NCBI RefSeq assembly: GCF_900129775.1
Contig: NZ_FQWV01000001.1
Location: forward strand, 639,176 to 703,175
Length of the DNA stretch: 64,000 nt
Source: Halobaculum gomorrense
GTDB lineage: Archaea > Halobacteriota > Halobacteria > Halobacteriales > Haloferacaceae
Direction of reading: 5' to 3'
Shown here: positions 44,503 to 53,767 of the stretch, piece by piece
Position numbering within the stretch: position 1 is the first letter of the stretch
How the letters are laid out: the number at the start of each line of letters is the position of its first letter
The notes under the pieces: generated by a model
The model's database searches: none
What the model was told of the DNA's origin: nothing
What the model saw: only the letters and a program-made list of their open reading frames with translations
Position numbers and translations under genes: made by a program

Positions 44503-45966
44503 TCAGTCCGAGCCGAACATCTGGCGCATCATGGGGTGCATCTCCATGAGCTGCTCCTCGGCGATCTCCTCGTACAGCTTGTAGGTGATCGACACCGTCA
44601 GCAGCAGCCCGGTCCCGGAGACGCCCCCGAGCGTGCCGAGCATGTTCGCTAGCACCGCGAGCGCGCCCACTAGCGCGCCGCCGATGACGGTCACCTGCGG
44701 GATGTACCGCTCCATTACCTTCTCGATGACCTGCGGGTTCTTCCGGAAGCCGGGGATCTGCATCCCCGAGTTCTGGATCTGCTGGGCGGTCGACTCCGGT
44801 CCCATCCCAGTCGTCTCGACCCAGAACACGGCGAAGATGGCGCCGCCGATGATCATGAACGTGAGGTCGACGAGCACCCGGATGATTATCTGCCACGGCT
44901 CGGCGCTCACGGTGAACGCTCCGGAGAACCACATCCAATCGGCGCGCGACTGGATCGGCGCGAGGTAGTAGAACAGCCCGCTCACGGGCTGTCCCTGCGA
45001 GTAGACGCCGATGAACGCCGGGAGGTTCACGTAGTTGTTGAGGATCTGCCCGAGGAACTGGATGTTCGCCTGCAGCGCGCGAACGAGGATCATCGGCAGG
45101 ACGGACGCGTAGATGAGCTTCACGGGGAATCGACCGCGGGCGCCCTTCACGCGGGCGTGGCTCAGCGGGATCTCCACGCGGACGGACTCGGTGTACACGA
45201 CGATGGAGAAGATGAGCACCGTCGTGAACAGCGCCAGGATGTTCCCCGGGTCAAACAACAGCGACTGGATGAACGGGTCGAGCTGGATGCCCCCCGTGAT
45301 GATACCGTACCAGGCGGGGAAGAATCCGGTCACCTGGGTGCCGAGCGCGGGGACGGCGAACAGGCCGGCGACGAGCTGCTGGCTCACGCCCGCGATGATG
45401 AACAGCCCGATCCCGGAGCCGACGCCCCACTTGGAGATGACCTCGTCCATGAACAGGATGAGGACGGCGCCGACGAACATCTGCGCGAACAGGACCGTCT
45501 TCAGGCCGAAGACGCCGATCCCGAGCTGGCTCGCAAGCTGGCTGTTCACCGGCAGGTAGTTTCCGGCGAACACCATCGGTAGCCCCGTCAGACAGATCAT
45601 CACGACGACGAGCAGCTTCTGGAGCCCCTGGTACAGGACCTGGTCGCGGGGGTCATCGGTGTCCAGCCCGAGCAGGTCGGCGCCGCCGAGCAGTTGGAGG
45701 ACGATGGACGCCGTCACGATCGGTCCGATACCAAGCTGCAGGATCGAGCCGGACGACCCGGCGAGTATCGACCGGAAGCGACCGTAGAAGTCGCCGCCGG
45801 CGCCGCCGGTCGCGAGTCCGAACATCGTGATGTTGGTGAGGAAGAAGTACATCACGAGGATACCGGCCGTCCAGGCGAGCTTCCGCTTGAAGGGGACGTG
45901 CCCCTCCGGACGCTCGACCGACGGCATCCGCGTGAGTACGGGTTCCGCGGTCTCTTTCCAACCCAT
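44503..45966 (-). CDS. secY: preprotein translocase subunit SecY
   Basis: This ten-segment membrane protein of 487 residues starts MGWKETAEPVLTRMPSVERPEGHVPFKRKLAWTAG. It has the plug region and lateral-gate helices typical of archaeal SecY, and the cytosolic loop RVEIPLSHARVKGARGRFPVKLIYASVLPMILVRA. It forms the protein-conducting channel with SecE and SecG/Sec61beta (not in the window). Unlike the genes before it, it is separated from uL15 by 268 bp and has a Shine-Dalgarno stretch (complement of 45971-45978, GGTGGAGG) four bases before ATG, so it may have its own promoter. Confidence 0.97.
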   Translation of the reverse strand: MGWKETAEPVLTRMPSVERPEGHVPFKRKLAWTAGILVMYFFLTNITMFGLATGGAGGDFYGRFRSILAGSSGSILQLGIGPIVTASIVLQLLGGADLLGLDTDDPRDQVLYQGLQKLLVVVMICLTGLPMVFAGNYLPVNSQLASQLGIGVFGLKTVLFAQMFVGAVLILFMDEVISKWGVGSGIGLFIIAGVSQQLVAGLFAVPALGTQVTGFFPAWYGIITGGIQLDPFIQSLLFDPGNILALFTTVLIFSIVVYTESVRVEIPLSHARVKGARGRFPVKLIYASVLPMILVRALQANIQFLGQILNNYVNLPAFIGVYSQGQPVSGLFYYLAPIQSRADWMWFSGAFTVSAEPWQIIIRVLVDLTFMIIGGAIFAVFWVETTGMGPESTAQQIQNSGMQIPGFRKNPQVIEKVMERYIPQVTVIGGALVGALAVLANMLGTLGGVSGTGLLLTVSITYKLYEEIAEEQLMEMHPMMRQMFGSD

Positions 45967-46234
45967 ATATCCTCCACCTGGTTGGCCGGCACACCTTAAC
46001 GCTTCGATTGGGTCCGCGGGCGCGACGGGCCACGAGACGCCGGCGAGGGCCGATAACGGCCGCTCCGTCGCGGACGACGATCCCGACCGACGGCGGTCGC
46101 GGCCGACCTGCCTGCGCCGGCCGCAACCGTCCCATCAAGTGCGAACGGCGCCGCGGCTGGGCGGGGAGTCGTCTCAGCGGGCGACGCGCGAAGAAGTGAA
46201 CCGCAGACTGCGGGCTCGGTCGGGGAACCGTCGA

Positions 46235-46741
46235 CTACTCGTCGTCGCTGTCCTCGTCCGACTGCTCCGCAGACGCCTCCTTGTCCGCCTGCGCCTGCTC
46301 GGCGCGTTCGGTCAGTTCCGCGGAGCCGCCGGCCTCCTCGATGAGGCGACGGGCCTCGGCGGTGAACGCGTCGGCCGTGACGTGCAGTTCCCCGCGGACC
46401 TGTCCGCCGCCGAGCACCTTCACCACGTCGGCCTCGTGGCCGTCCTCGGCCACGTCGCGGGCGTCGAGGGCGTAGCCGTCGCCCTCCGCCTCCGCGAGGT
46501 CCTCCGCCGCCAGCAGGGCGGCGTCCTCGTCCAACTTCTGGACGGAGACCTCGACGACCTCGTCTTGGACGCCCTGCGGGCGCTTGAAGCCGTACTTACC
46601 CAGCGGACCGTACAGCTGCCGTTCGTGCTTCTTGCGGCCGGCCGCACCGCGACCGCCCCGGTGACCGGCGCCGCGCCGGTTCTTGTGGGAGCCGCCGCCG
46701 TGCGTGCGCGAACCGCGCTGGCGTCGCTTCTTGTTCGACAT
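46235..46741 (-). CDS. rpl15: ribosomal protein uL15
   Basis: This protein of 168 residues starts MSNKKRRQRGSRTHGGGSHKNRRGAGHRGGRG, the basic glycine-rich extension that threads into 23S rRNA, and ends with a very acidic tail (EQSDEDSDDE). It belongs to the late-assembling part of the large subunit. It overlaps the uL30 stop by one base and is the last ribosomal gene before secY. Confidence 0.97.
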   Translation of the reverse strand: MSNKKRRQRGSRTHGGGSHKNRRGAGHRGGRGAAGRKKHERQLYGPLGKYGFKRPQGVQDEVVEVSVQKLDEDAALLAAEDLAEAEGDGYALDARDVAEDGHEADVVKVLGGGQVRGELHVTADAFTAEARRLIEEAGGSAELTERAEQAQADKEASAEQSDEDSDDE

Positions 46742-47199
46742 TATCGCATCGCCTCCAGCAGGGTGTCGATGTCGTCGTGACGACCGAGCGCACCGCCGTT
46801 CTTCACGGCGTGCTTGATGCCGTCGTGGCCGCCGCGCGGGGCGTGCAGGCGGAGGACCGGCGAGAGGCCCTGCTCGCGCAGGGTCGTCTCCTCCTCGACC
46901 AGCGCCGCCGCGAGCGCGGACACGTCGTCGTAGTCGGTGTTGTCGGCGACCCACTCATCGTCGATGTCGGCATCGCCCTCGAGGGGCTCGCCGCGGCGCG
47001 AGAGCAGCAGCTCGACCGTCTCGGTTTCGGGCTCGCCGAACGCCACGAAGTCGTTCACCTTCGCGATCATTCCGCGGTAGGTGTCCTCCTCGGGCACCAG
47101 CGCGCAGTGGTTGATCGCGTGGATGTTGAGCATCTGCAGGGTGTCGCGCTGGGCGGCGGACATGTCGATCTCGCCGCGCAGTTGGACGACCGCCTGCAT
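46741..47199 (-). CDS. rpl30: ribosomal protein uL30
   Basis: This protein of 152 residues is the archaeal/eukaryotic long form: [45 protein letters not shown] followed by a C-terminal helical extension with LRLHAPRGGHDGIKHAVKNGG. It is a large-subunit protein contacting 23S domain II and 5S surroundings. One-base overlaps with uS5 upstream and uL15 downstream. Confidence 0.97.
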   Translation of the reverse strand: MQAVVQLRGEIDMSAAQRDTLQMLNIHAINHCALVPEEDTYRGMIAKVNDFVAFGEPETETVELLLSRRGEPLEGDADIDDEWVADNTDYDDVSALAAALVEEETTLREQGLSPVLRLHAPRGGHDGIKHAVKNGGALGRHDDIDTLLEAMR

Positions 47200-47846
47200 C
47201 AGCGCTCACCCTCCGCTTCGCGCTGGACGCGCCGCGCCCGATCGGGCGTGCGCGCCTGCGATGCGTTCTTCAGGGCGTTGAACGTCGCCTTCGCGAGGTT
47301 GACCGTCGTCCGCGTATTCCCCGTCGACGAGGTCCAAGCGTCCTGGACGCCCGCCAGCTCGAGGATGTTGCGGACGGTCGGCGCCGCCGCGAGGCCCAGC
47401 CCCTGCGGGGCGGGCTTGATTTCGACCTCGACGGAGCCGGCCTTGCCGGTGGCCGTCCGGGTGAGGGAGTTGACCCCGCCGGCGGAGTCCTCCCACGAGC
47501 CCGAGCCGCGGTCGACCTTGATCATGTTCAGCTTGGCCACTTCGATGGCTTTCTCGATCGCGCCGCCGACCTGGTCGTCGCGGCCCTCGGCGTAGCCGAG
47601 GTAGCCGTCGCCGTTGCCGATGGCGACGACGCAGCGGAACTTCACCCGGCGTCCGGAGTCGGTCATGCGCTGGACCATGTTGATGTCCAGTACTTCGTCC
47701 TCCAGGTCGGGGATGAGCTGGTCGACCAACTGGTACTCCTTCAGCGGGAGCCCCGAGTTGAGCGCTTGCTCCATCGAGGTGATGTCGCCCTCCTGTACCT
47801 TCCGGCCGAGCCGCGTGCGCGGCTCCCATCCGCCGTTTCTACTCAT
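47199..47846 (-). CDS. rps5: ribosomal protein uS5
   Basis: This protein of 215 residues has an N-terminal double-stranded RNA-binding-like S5 domain ([34 protein letters not shown]) and the C-terminal domain with [21 protein letters not shown]. It lines the mRNA entry site of the small subunit and affects decoding accuracy. It overlaps uL18 by eight bases, the largest overlap in the cluster. Confidence 0.97.
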   Translation of the reverse strand: MSRNGGWEPRTRLGRKVQEGDITSMEQALNSGLPLKEYQLVDQLIPDLEDEVLDINMVQRMTDSGRRVKFRCVVAIGNGDGYLGYAEGRDDQVGGAIEKAIEVAKLNMIKVDRGSGSWEDSAGGVNSLTRTATGKAGSVEVEIKPAPQGLGLAAAPTVRNILELAGVQDAWTSSTGNTRTTVNLAKATFNALKNASQARTPDRARRVQREAEGER

Positions 47847-48402
47847 TGTCGAATTCCTCCGTCAGGGTCGCCCGAAGCTCGTCGAAGTGCTCGGGCAGGT
47901 CCGCCGCGTCGAACTCCCCGCTGTACAGCGGTTCGTCGAGCTGCTCGTCGTACTCGGCGATGTGCTCGCCGCGAGTACGCGACCAGTCCGCGAGGACGCT
48001 GTCGTTGTGGGGGATCTCGAGCCCGGCGTCGATCGCTCCTTCCTGCACCGCGAACGCCTTGTTTCCGGGCGTGGCGGTGTTCAGGCCGATGTCGAGGACG
48101 GCCTCTTCGAGGCCCGCCTCGACCGCCCGCAGTCCCGCGAGGTAGCCCGTCAGGTACGCGCTGGGGAGATTGGCCGTCGGGGCCTCCCAGCCGTAGTCTT
48201 CGAGGTCCTCGCTGGACGCGGCCGCGTGTGTCTCGTCGCCGTCGGAGCCGGGGGAAACCAGCTGCGCCCTGACGTGCTTGTTCGACAGGCGCGCGACGAG
48301 GCGCGGCTTGCCGGATTTCAGCAGGCGCAACCTCTGGTGGTAGTCCGTCCGGACTTCCCGGCGGCGACGCATCGGTACCTTGTAGCGTGGTCCGGTCGCC
48401 AT
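47839..48402 (-). CDS. rpl18: ribosomal protein uL18
   Basis: This protein of 187 residues opens [47 protein letters not shown], the 5S rRNA-binding basic N-terminus. The middle contains [23 protein letters not shown] and the C-terminal extension is the archaeal type. It carries 5S rRNA to the central protuberance together with uL5. Confidence 0.97.
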   Translation of the reverse strand: MATGPRYKVPMRRRREVRTDYHQRLRLLKSGKPRLVARLSNKHVRAQLVSPGSDGDETHAAASSEDLEDYGWEAPTANLPSAYLTGYLAGLRAVEAGLEEAVLDIGLNTATPGNKAFAVQEGAIDAGLEIPHNDSVLADWSRTRGEHIAEYDEQLDEPLYSGEFDAADLPEHFDELRATLTEEFDNE

Positions 48403-48863
48403 CAGTCGTCCTCCAGTGTTACGTCGTAGTTGTTCACGATGTACGAGTCGAGTCGTCGCACGTCCTCGAAGGACCCGCCCGAGGCCTTGTTGTACAGCTC
48501 GCGGTACTGCGAACTGTCGAGGGGCCCGTCGTCGCGGAGCTCCTTGAGGCGCGCGCGCTGGGCGCGGATCCGCGCGATCCAGTCGTCCTTGGAGCTCTGC
48601 CGGCCGCCGGCTTTCCCTTTGCGGGAGCCGGCGCCCGTGCGGTGGCCGTACGAGCGCTTCTCGTCGCGCTCGCGGGCACGGCCACGCGAGTTCCCCTTGG
48701 CGTCCTTCTCGCGGATGTTGCCCTGTTCGATCTGCTCGCGGATGTCCTCACGCGTGATTGCATCCGCGAGCTCGTCCTGTGCTTCCGGGTTGAGCCAGAC
48801 GCGGCTCTTGCCGATGTCGAGTTCGTCGGCGGCGAGCCGGCGCTGTGCTGCCAGGTCGCTCAT
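48402..48863 (-). CDS. rpl19e: ribosomal protein eL19
   Basis: This protein of 153 residues has the archaeal/eukaryotic-specific family start [28 protein letters not shown] highly charged linker ([25 protein letters not shown]) and a long C-terminal helix ([27 protein letters not shown]) follow. It forms an intersubunit contact on the large subunit. It overlaps eL32 by four bases (ATGA). Confidence 0.96.
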   Translation of the reverse strand: MSDLAAQRRLAADELDIGKSRVWLNPEAQDELADAITREDIREQIEQGNIREKDAKGNSRGRARERDEKRSYGHRTGAGSRKGKAGGRQSSKDDWIARIRAQRARLKELRDDGPLDSSQYRELYNKASGGSFEDVRRLDSYIVNNYDVTLEDD

Positions 48864-49570
48864 TCTTCCACCTCCACTTCGACGTAGGTCGGATTGAGGA
48901 CGCGGATCTCGCGGTCCTCGCACACGTCCTCGATCGCCTCGCGCTTGCGCCCGCCGACCGAGGACGCGATGCGCACGGCCTCGGTCGCCGGGTCGACGCC
49001 TTCGAGATCGTCCGTGTTGAACACGCGGACCTCCTCGAAGCCGCTCGGGTGCAGGCCGCGGGCGGCCGTCGGCGAGCGGTAGCCGGCCTCGACCTTCGGG
49101 CCCTTGCCCTTGATGCTGCGGCGCTGCTTCGACAGCTGGCCGCGCGGGCGCCGCCACGAGGTCGGGATCCGCTTCTTTTTGTGGTAGTCCTGCCGGTTGA
49201 ACTGCGGCGTGGACTCCCGGTGCTTCTTGGCGAGCGCGCGGGCGCGCTCGTCGTCGAGGTCGGGCGTCTTGTCCGCGTGACCGCGCGGACGCAGCTCCGT
49301 CTCGACGTCCTCTTCCTCGGCCGCCTCGGCCTCGGCTTCGGACTCGTCTTCTTCGATCTCTGCGTCGGTCTCGGACTCGACCTCGAGTCCGCCCACGTCG
49401 GCCTTGATGCGGGCCGCGAGGGCGTTCCCGACGCCGTCGACCTCCGCGAGCTCGGACTGCGAGGCCGCCTTCACGTCCTCGACGGTCTCGTAGCTGGCCT
49501 CGCGCAGCGCGTCGGCCTTCGACGGACCGACCCCGGAGATGTCCTCGAGCGAGTCGATGTCGTCGCTCAT
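48860..49570 (-). CDS. rpl32e: ribosomal protein eL32 with helix-hairpin-helix extension
   Basis: This protein of 236 residues has an N-terminal helix-hairpin-helix module (about 8-65: [48 protein letters not shown]), an acidic linker rich in [10 protein letters not shown], and then the eL32 core (about 110-236: [30 protein letters not shown]). The HhH extension is characteristic of haloarchaea and may touch rRNA or DNA. Directly abuts uL6. Confidence 0.96.
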   Translation of the reverse strand: MSDDIDSLEDISGVGPSKADALREASYETVEDVKAASQSELAEVDGVGNALAARIKADVGGLEVESETDAEIEEDESEAEAEAAEEEDVETELRPRGHADKTPDLDDERARALAKKHRESTPQFNRQDYHKKKRIPTSWRRPRGQLSKQRRSIKGKGPKVEAGYRSPTAARGLHPSGFEEVRVFNTDDLEGVDPATEAVRIASSVGGRKREAIEDVCEDREIRVLNPTYVEVEVEE

Positions 49571-50104
49571 TTACACATCACCCGTGGGGGTTCGCGTGAT
49601 GTACACGCCGTCCTGGAAGACGCGCGTGTCCTTGTCCGTCACGCGGGTGAGCTGTTCGATGCTGGCGGCCGTCTGGCCGACGTCCTCCTTGGACGGGCCG
49701 GTCAAGACGAGCTCCTCGCCGTCGATCTGTACGTCGGTGTCGCCGCGGATCTCCGCGCGGCGGGGTGCTGTCTCCCCGAGGAAGTTCGTAATGACGACCT
49801 CGTCGCCCTCCACGTCAACGTCCATCGGGAAGTGGGCGTAGAAGACCTCCATCTCGTACTCCCATCCCTCCGTGACGCCGTGGACCATGTTGTCCACGTG
49901 GCTCTCGAAGGTGCCGACGGTCGCGCGGGTCTGGCGGTCGGCGTCGTCCGGGTACGCGATGACGACGGCGTCGTCCTCCGTGGAGACGCTCACGTCCGGG
50001 TACCACAGGCGACGCGTCACCGACCCGTTCGGCCCCTCGATCGTGAGATCGAGATGGTCGAGGTCGGCGGAGACGTCCTCGGGTAGTTCGATGTCTCGTT
50101 CCAT
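49571..50104 (-). CDS. rpl6: ribosomal protein uL6
   Basis: This protein of 177 residues has two copies of the L6 beta-alpha fold, with IELPEDVSADLDHLDLTIEGPNGSVTRRL and a C-terminal RVTDKDTRVFQDGVYITRT. It binds 23S rRNA near the sarcin-ricin loop and the factor-binding site. One base separates it from the uS8 stop. Confidence 0.97.
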   Translation of the reverse strand: MERDIELPEDVSADLDHLDLTIEGPNGSVTRRLWYPDVSVSTEDDAVVIAYPDDADRQTRATVGTFESHVDNMVHGVTEGWEYEMEVFYAHFPMDVDVEGDEVVITNFLGETAPRRAEIRGDTDVQIDGEELVLTGPSKEDVGQTAASIEQLTRVTDKDTRVFQDGVYITRTPTGDV

Positions 50105-50105
50105 A

Positions 50106-50498
50106 TCAGTAGACGTATGCGATTACCTGGCCACCGATGCCCGCCTCGCGGGCCTCGTAGTGGCTCATGACGCCGTGGCTCGTGGTCACGATGAGTGCGC
50201 CGTAGTCGCGGGCGGGGAGGAACCGCTTCTCCCACTTCTCGTAGCCGTCTGCGGCCACGGAGTAGCGCGGCTTGACGGCGCCGCACTCGTTGATGGCGCC
50301 CTTCAGTTCGACCTCGAACGTTCCGGCTCTGCCGTCGTCTACGAACTCGAAGCCGCCGACGTAGCCGCTGTCGTACAGCACTTCGAGCGTGGAGCCGATG
50401 ATGTTCGAGGCGGGCTGGACCGTGTATTCCAGATGACCGACGTCCTCGGCGTTGTCGAGGCCTGCGAGGGCGTCGGAGAGTGGGTCGTTTCCTGCCAT
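50106..50498 (-). CDS. rps8: ribosomal protein uS8
   Basis: This protein of 130 residues starts MAGNDPLSDALAGLDNAEDVG. The C-terminus has the family end ARDYGALIVTTSHGVMSHYEAREAGIGGQVIAYVY (TSxG-hMShxEAR-x-x-xGG). It is a primary binder of the 16S central domain. ATG 50498 gives the conventional N-terminus; the frame upstream belongs to a shadow of uS14. Confidence 0.97.
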   Translation of the reverse strand: MAGNDPLSDALAGLDNAEDVGHLEYTVQPASNIIGSTLEVLYDSGYVGGFEFVDDGRAGTFEVELKGAINECGAVKPRYSVAADGYEKWEKRFLPARDYGALIVTTSHGVMSHYEAREAGIGGQVIAYVY

Positions 50499-50500
50499 TG

Positions 50501-50692
50501 TTATCGGTACTTCCGGAACCCCATGTCCCGGGCGACCTCGCGGAAACACTGGCGGCAGAGGTTGATGTCGTACTTGCCGACAAGGCCCTGCTTGCGCTCG
50601 CAGCGTCGGCACTCGACCTCCTGGCCGGTGCGCTTGGCTGCGTGCTCGCCCGTCTCCTCGGGTCCGCTCGTTTCGATGTCTGCGTCGCTCAT
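50501..50692 (-). CDS. rps14: ribosomal protein uS14 (zinc type)
   Basis: This protein of 63 residues has a zinc ribbon, [22 protein letters not shown] (residues about 28-49; CxxC...CxxC), with C-terminal [14 protein letters not shown]. It lies in the small-subunit head and contacts the decoding region. The extra acidic N-terminal 20 residues ([19 protein letters not shown]) are common in halophiles. It overlaps uL5 by four bases. Confidence 0.96.
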   Translation of the reverse strand: MSDADIETSGPEETGEHAAKRTGQEVECRRCERKQGLVGKYDINLCRQCFREVARDMGFRKYR

Positions 50693-51213
50693 TCGTTGAC
50701 CTCCACGTCGAACTCGCGTTCGAGGAACGCGACGGCGTCGTCGACGCTCATCCGGTGCTTGCTCGGGATCGATCGGGTGACCTTGTCTCGCTTCGAGACG
50801 CGGTAGCCCGGCCGCGTGAGCGTCACGGTGACGTCGAGTCCGTAGATGCCGATCTGCGGGTCGTACTCCTGACTCGGGAACTCGGTGTGCTCGGCGACGC
50901 CGAAGCTCACGTTGCCCGTGTCGTCGAACTGTGAAGTCGAGAGGTCGGCCAGTTCCAGCGCGGTCGCGAGGAACTCGTCGGCGTCCTCGCCGCGGAGCGT
51001 GACCTTCGCCCCGATGGGGTCGCCGGGTCGGATGTCGAACTCGCCGATGGCGCGCTTCGCCGTCGTGCGAACCGTCTCCTGTCCGGTGATCTCCTCGAGG
51101 ATCTCCTCGCCGTTTGCGAGTTCGCGGCCGCCCTGACCGACGCCCATGTGGACGACGACCTTCTCGATGCGCGGTTCGCGCATCTCGTGGAAGTCCGCCT
51201 TAGCCTCGCTCAT
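50689..51213 (-). CDS. rpl5: ribosomal protein uL5
   Basis: This protein of 174 residues has [35 protein letters not shown], the archaeal L5 N-terminus, and [33 protein letters not shown] in the middle. It binds 5S rRNA in the central protuberance and touches the P-site tRNA. Four-base overlaps at both ends tie it to eS4 and uS14. Confidence 0.97.
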   Translation of the reverse strand: MSEAKADFHEMREPRIEKVVVHMGVGQGGRELANGEEILEEITGQETVRTTAKRAIGEFDIRPGDPIGAKVTLRGEDADEFLATALELADLSTSQFDDTGNVSFGVAEHTEFPSQEYDPQIGIYGLDVTVTLTRPGYRVSKRDKVTRSIPSKHRMSVDDAVAFLEREFDVEVNE

Positions 51214-51917
51214 TCGTCATCACCCACGAAGTTCTCGTCGATGACGACGACGTACTCTTCGATCGTCTCGAAGCCGGCGTCGTCTCCGTCCTCCTGTGCG
51301 ACGCTCACGGCGTTGTCGCCGGAGCCGGCGGTGACGGTGATCTCGTCGATCGTCCCGATCTCGCCGGCGTGCGCGCCGGCGACCGCGGTGACGAGCGCGC
51401 CCTCCTCGTACGGGAAGTGCGCGACGACTTCCTTGGTCTCGTTGTCGACGACCAGCGAGTCGCCCCCGGCGTAGCTCCCGTCTTCGCTCACGAGGGTTGT
51501 CCCGTCGTGGAGCGTGTACTGGAAGTCGCCGCCGGCGACCTGCGTCTTGCCCGCGACCTTCCCCAGGCGCGAGGAGGCGGCCTCCTCGTCGATGGGCGTC
51601 AGCGAGAGCCGACCGCCCTCGCCGGGGAACACGCGGTAGTACTCCTCGCGCTCGGCGAACGCCAGGATGTCGAACATCCCGACCGGGCGGGCCTCATCGG
51701 AGACCGCCTTGCCGTTGACGAGCACGGAGCCGTGATCGAGCGCGTAGCGCGCTTCCTTCCGGGAGTCGACGTAGCCCAGCACGTCCCGAAGGACGATGAG
51801 CAGGGGCACGCCCGACTCGCCGTGCGGGCCCGCGCCCGCCTTCACGGTGAACGTCTCTTCTTTTCGCTCGATCGGCCACGAGTTCGGGGCCGACAGTCGC
51901 TTCTGGTGGTTACTCAT
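51210..51917 (-). CDS. rps4e: ribosomal protein eS4
   Basis: This protein of 235 residues has the family start [32 protein letters not shown]. An S4 RNA-binding domain ([35 protein letters not shown]), a central domain and a KOW motif ([23 protein letters not shown]) follow. It is an archaeal/eukaryotic small-subunit protein. One base separates it from the uL24 stop. Confidence 0.97.
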   Translation of the reverse strand: MSNHQKRLSAPNSWPIERKEETFTVKAGAGPHGESGVPLLIVLRDVLGYVDSRKEARYALDHGSVLVNGKAVSDEARPVGMFDILAFAEREEYYRVFPGEGGRLSLTPIDEEAASSRLGKVAGKTQVAGGDFQYTLHDGTTLVSEDGSYAGGDSLVVDNETKEVVAHFPYEEGALVTAVAGAHAGEIGTIDEITVTAGSGDNAVSVAQEDGDDAGFETIEEYVVVIDENFVGDDE

Positions 51918-51918
51918 G

Positions 51919-52281
51919 TTATGCAGCCTCCTCGTCGGACTCCAGACGCGCCTCCCGGCGGTCGTCCTCGAGGTCGAGGTCGACGACGCGCACGTTCGAG
52001 GCGTCGAGCGGGCGCGGGGTCTCCTCCCCGTCGGCCTTCTCGACGACGATGTCCTCGACGTGGATCACCGACTCGCGGAGATCCACCTCGAGCACCTCGC
52101 CCTCCTCGCCCGCGAAGTCGCCGCGCATGACCTCGACGGTGTCGCCCGCGTTGACGCGGACGTTCCGCTGGCCGTACTCCTCACGGAGATCCTCCGAGAG
52201 GGTGGCGCGAACGAGCTTCTGCCGCTCGTGGAGCGGCGCGTCTCGGGTCCGGGTGCGCTGTTTGTGCGGTTGTTCGCTCAT
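51919..52281 (-). CDS. rpl24: ribosomal protein uL24
   Basis: This protein of 120 residues has [37 protein letters not shown] followed by the KOW motif ([30 protein letters not shown]). It initiates large-subunit assembly and sits near the exit tunnel mouth. It overlaps uL14 by four bases. Confidence 0.97.
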   Translation of the reverse strand: MSEQPHKQRTRTRDAPLHERQKLVRATLSEDLREEYGQRNVRVNAGDTVEVMRGDFAGEEGEVLEVDLRESVIHVEDIVVEKADGEETPRPLDASNVRVVDLDLEDDRREARLESDEEAA

Positions 52282-52676
52282 ACGATCTGAGTCGCGGTGG
52301 ATGCGATGCTCCCGAAGCGTTCGGCGACCTCGCGCGCGACGGGACCTTTGATCTCGGTCCCGCGCGGCTCCTCCATGTCGTCGATCACGACGGCGGCGTT
52401 GTCCGCGAACTTCACGCGGGTGCCGTCGGGTCGACGGATGGGCTTGCGCTGGCGGACCACGACGGCCTCCAGCACCTGGCGCCGCATCTCTGGCGTCCCC
52501 TTGGTCACCGAGACGGTGACCTTGTCGGCGACGCCCGCTTTGGGGTGGCGATTCTTCGTGCCCGAGTAGCCCGACACGGAGATGACCTTCAGCTCACGGG
52601 CGCCGGTGTTGTCGGCGCACGCAATCAGCGAGCCCTTTTCCAGGCCCTGCGTGACATCGGCCTTGAGGGCCTCCAT
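52278..52676 (-). CDS. rpl14: ribosomal protein uL14
   Basis: This protein of 132 residues has the five-stranded barrel signatures [41 protein letters not shown] and [28 protein letters not shown]. It forms an intersubunit bridge and the docking site of the anti-association factor aIF6. One-base overlap with uS17. Confidence 0.98.
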   Translation of the reverse strand: MEALKADVTQGLEKGSLIACADNTGARELKVISVSGYSGTKNRHPKAGVADKVTVSVTKGTPEMRRQVLEAVVVRQRKPIRRPDGTRVKFADNAAVVIDDMEEPRGTEIKGPVAREVAERFGSIASTATQIV

Positions 52677-53008
52677 CAGGCATCACCGTCCGTGTCGAGC
52701 TGTTCGACCACGACGTGGCTCTTCGTCTTCGACAGCGGCCGCGTCTCGGCGATGCGGACCTGATCGCCCTCCTCGACGTCGAGGCAGGGAGACAGGTGCG
52801 CCGGAACGCGGCTTCGTCGTTTCATGTACCGGTCGTACTTCGGCACGAATACGTCGTATTCGCGCTCGACGACGACCGTCTTGTCCATCGATGTGGAGGC
52901 GACCGTTCCTTCGAGCGTCTGTCCGCGCACGGAAAGTGATCCGTGAAACGGGCAGTTCTCGTCGGAGCAGGCTTCCTCCGGTTCTGTTACGTTCAGTCCG
53001 ATTGCCAT
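52676..53008 (-). CDS. rps17: ribosomal protein uS17
   Basis: This protein of 110 residues has the OB-fold S17 core [45 protein letters not shown] and [26 protein letters not shown], with an N-terminal archaeal extension ([20 protein letters not shown]) containing two cysteines. It binds 16S early in assembly. Its start overlaps the Rpp29 stop by one base. Confidence 0.97.
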   Translation of the reverse strand: MAIGLNVTEPEEACSDENCPFHGSLSVRGQTLEGTVASTSMDKTVVVEREYDVFVPKYDRYMKRRSRVPAHLSPCLDVEEGDQVRIAETRPLSKTKSHVVVEQLDTDGDA

Positions 53009-53544
53009 TAGTGATCACCCGCACGTTCCGTGCGGAAGGCGGGTCGTGAGAGCAGTCTGGCCCCATCCACCGTAACGGAGACCGCGTCCTCGCAACCGTC
53101 CGACTGACCGGCTGTGACCCCGGTAGTATCGTACTGTCCGCGCGCTCCGGCCAGTGTGGAGCGCGCCGACGACGGAAGTTCGAACGCGGACCCGGGGGCC
53201 TTGCGGTCCCCCGCGGCTTCATCTGTGTCGAGCGGAGACTCGCGTCCGCGAGACTCATCTGTGTCGAGCGGAGACTCGCGTCCGCGAGGCGCGCCCGTGC
53301 TGGGCTCGGTGTGACGGCGGCCCACGCCGTCTCCCGATTCCTGCGCGGAGAGGACGAACCGGAACGTCGTCCCCTCCTTCGGCACCTGCTTGTCTCCCCG
53401 AGACGTGCGCACCGTGAGGGTGCGCATGCTCTCGGACACGACGACGCCAGCCAGCCCGACGTGGGCGTCGCTGGCGGCGGCGGCCACCCGTACGGGGAGG
53501 CCGCGAAGTTCGTGTCGCGTGAGCGTCTCGGGGGTCAGTGCCAT
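53008..53544 (-). CDS. rnp1: RNase P protein component 1 (Rpp29) with repeat insertion
   Basis: This protein of 178 residues has a core that is the Sm-like barrel of Rpp29/Pop4: [63 protein letters not shown] (residues 1-64) and the closing strands [23 protein letters not shown] (about 154-176). Between them lie about 85 disordered residues including a tandem repeat of [12 protein letters not shown]. Rpp29 helps RNase P mature tRNA 5' ends. Its place between uL29 and uS17 is standard in archaea. The insertion makes it clearly longer than the core family fold. Confidence 0.93.
   Translation of the reverse strand: MALTPETLTRHELRGLPVRVAAAASDAHVGLAGVVVSESMRTLTVRTSRGDKQVPKEGTTFRFVLSAQESGDGVGRRHTEPSTGAPRGRESPLDTDESRGRESPLDTDEAAGDRKAPGSAFELPSSARSTLAGARGQYDTTGVTAGQSDGCEDAVSVTVDGARLLSRPAFRTERAGDH
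53219..53288 (-). repeat. 36-bp tandem repeat inside rnp1
   Basis: Two copies of a 36-bp unit are identical over 34 bp: 53219-53252 and 53255-53288. They encode a 12-residue unit in the disordered insertion of Rpp29. Confidence 0.9.
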
Positions 53545-53545
53545 G

Positions 53546-53764
53546 TTATTCGTCGGTGTCGTCCAGGTCGCCTTCCTCGCGCTGGATCGTCTTGATCCGC
53601 GCGATGGTGCGCTTCAGCTCGCCGACGCGCCCCGGGTTCTCCGGGGCGCCGCCGGCCGCCTGCACGGCCTTCGCGTTGAGCAGTTCGGTCTCGAACTCCT
53701 CCAGTTCGGCCTCGCGCTCGGCGGGCGTCATGTCGCGGATCTCCTGGGTGTGGAGGATCGCCAT
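53546..53764 (-). CDS. rpl29: ribosomal protein uL29
   Basis: This two-helix protein of 72 residues has [63 protein letters not shown]. It lies at the exit-tunnel rim beside uL23, where SRP docks. Three bases separate it from uS3 and one from Rpp29. Confidence 0.97.
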   Translation of the reverse strand: MAILHTQEIRDMTPAEREAELEEFETELLNAKAVQAAGGAPENPGRVGELKRTIARIKTIQREEGDLDDTDE

Positions 53765-53767
53765 CGG

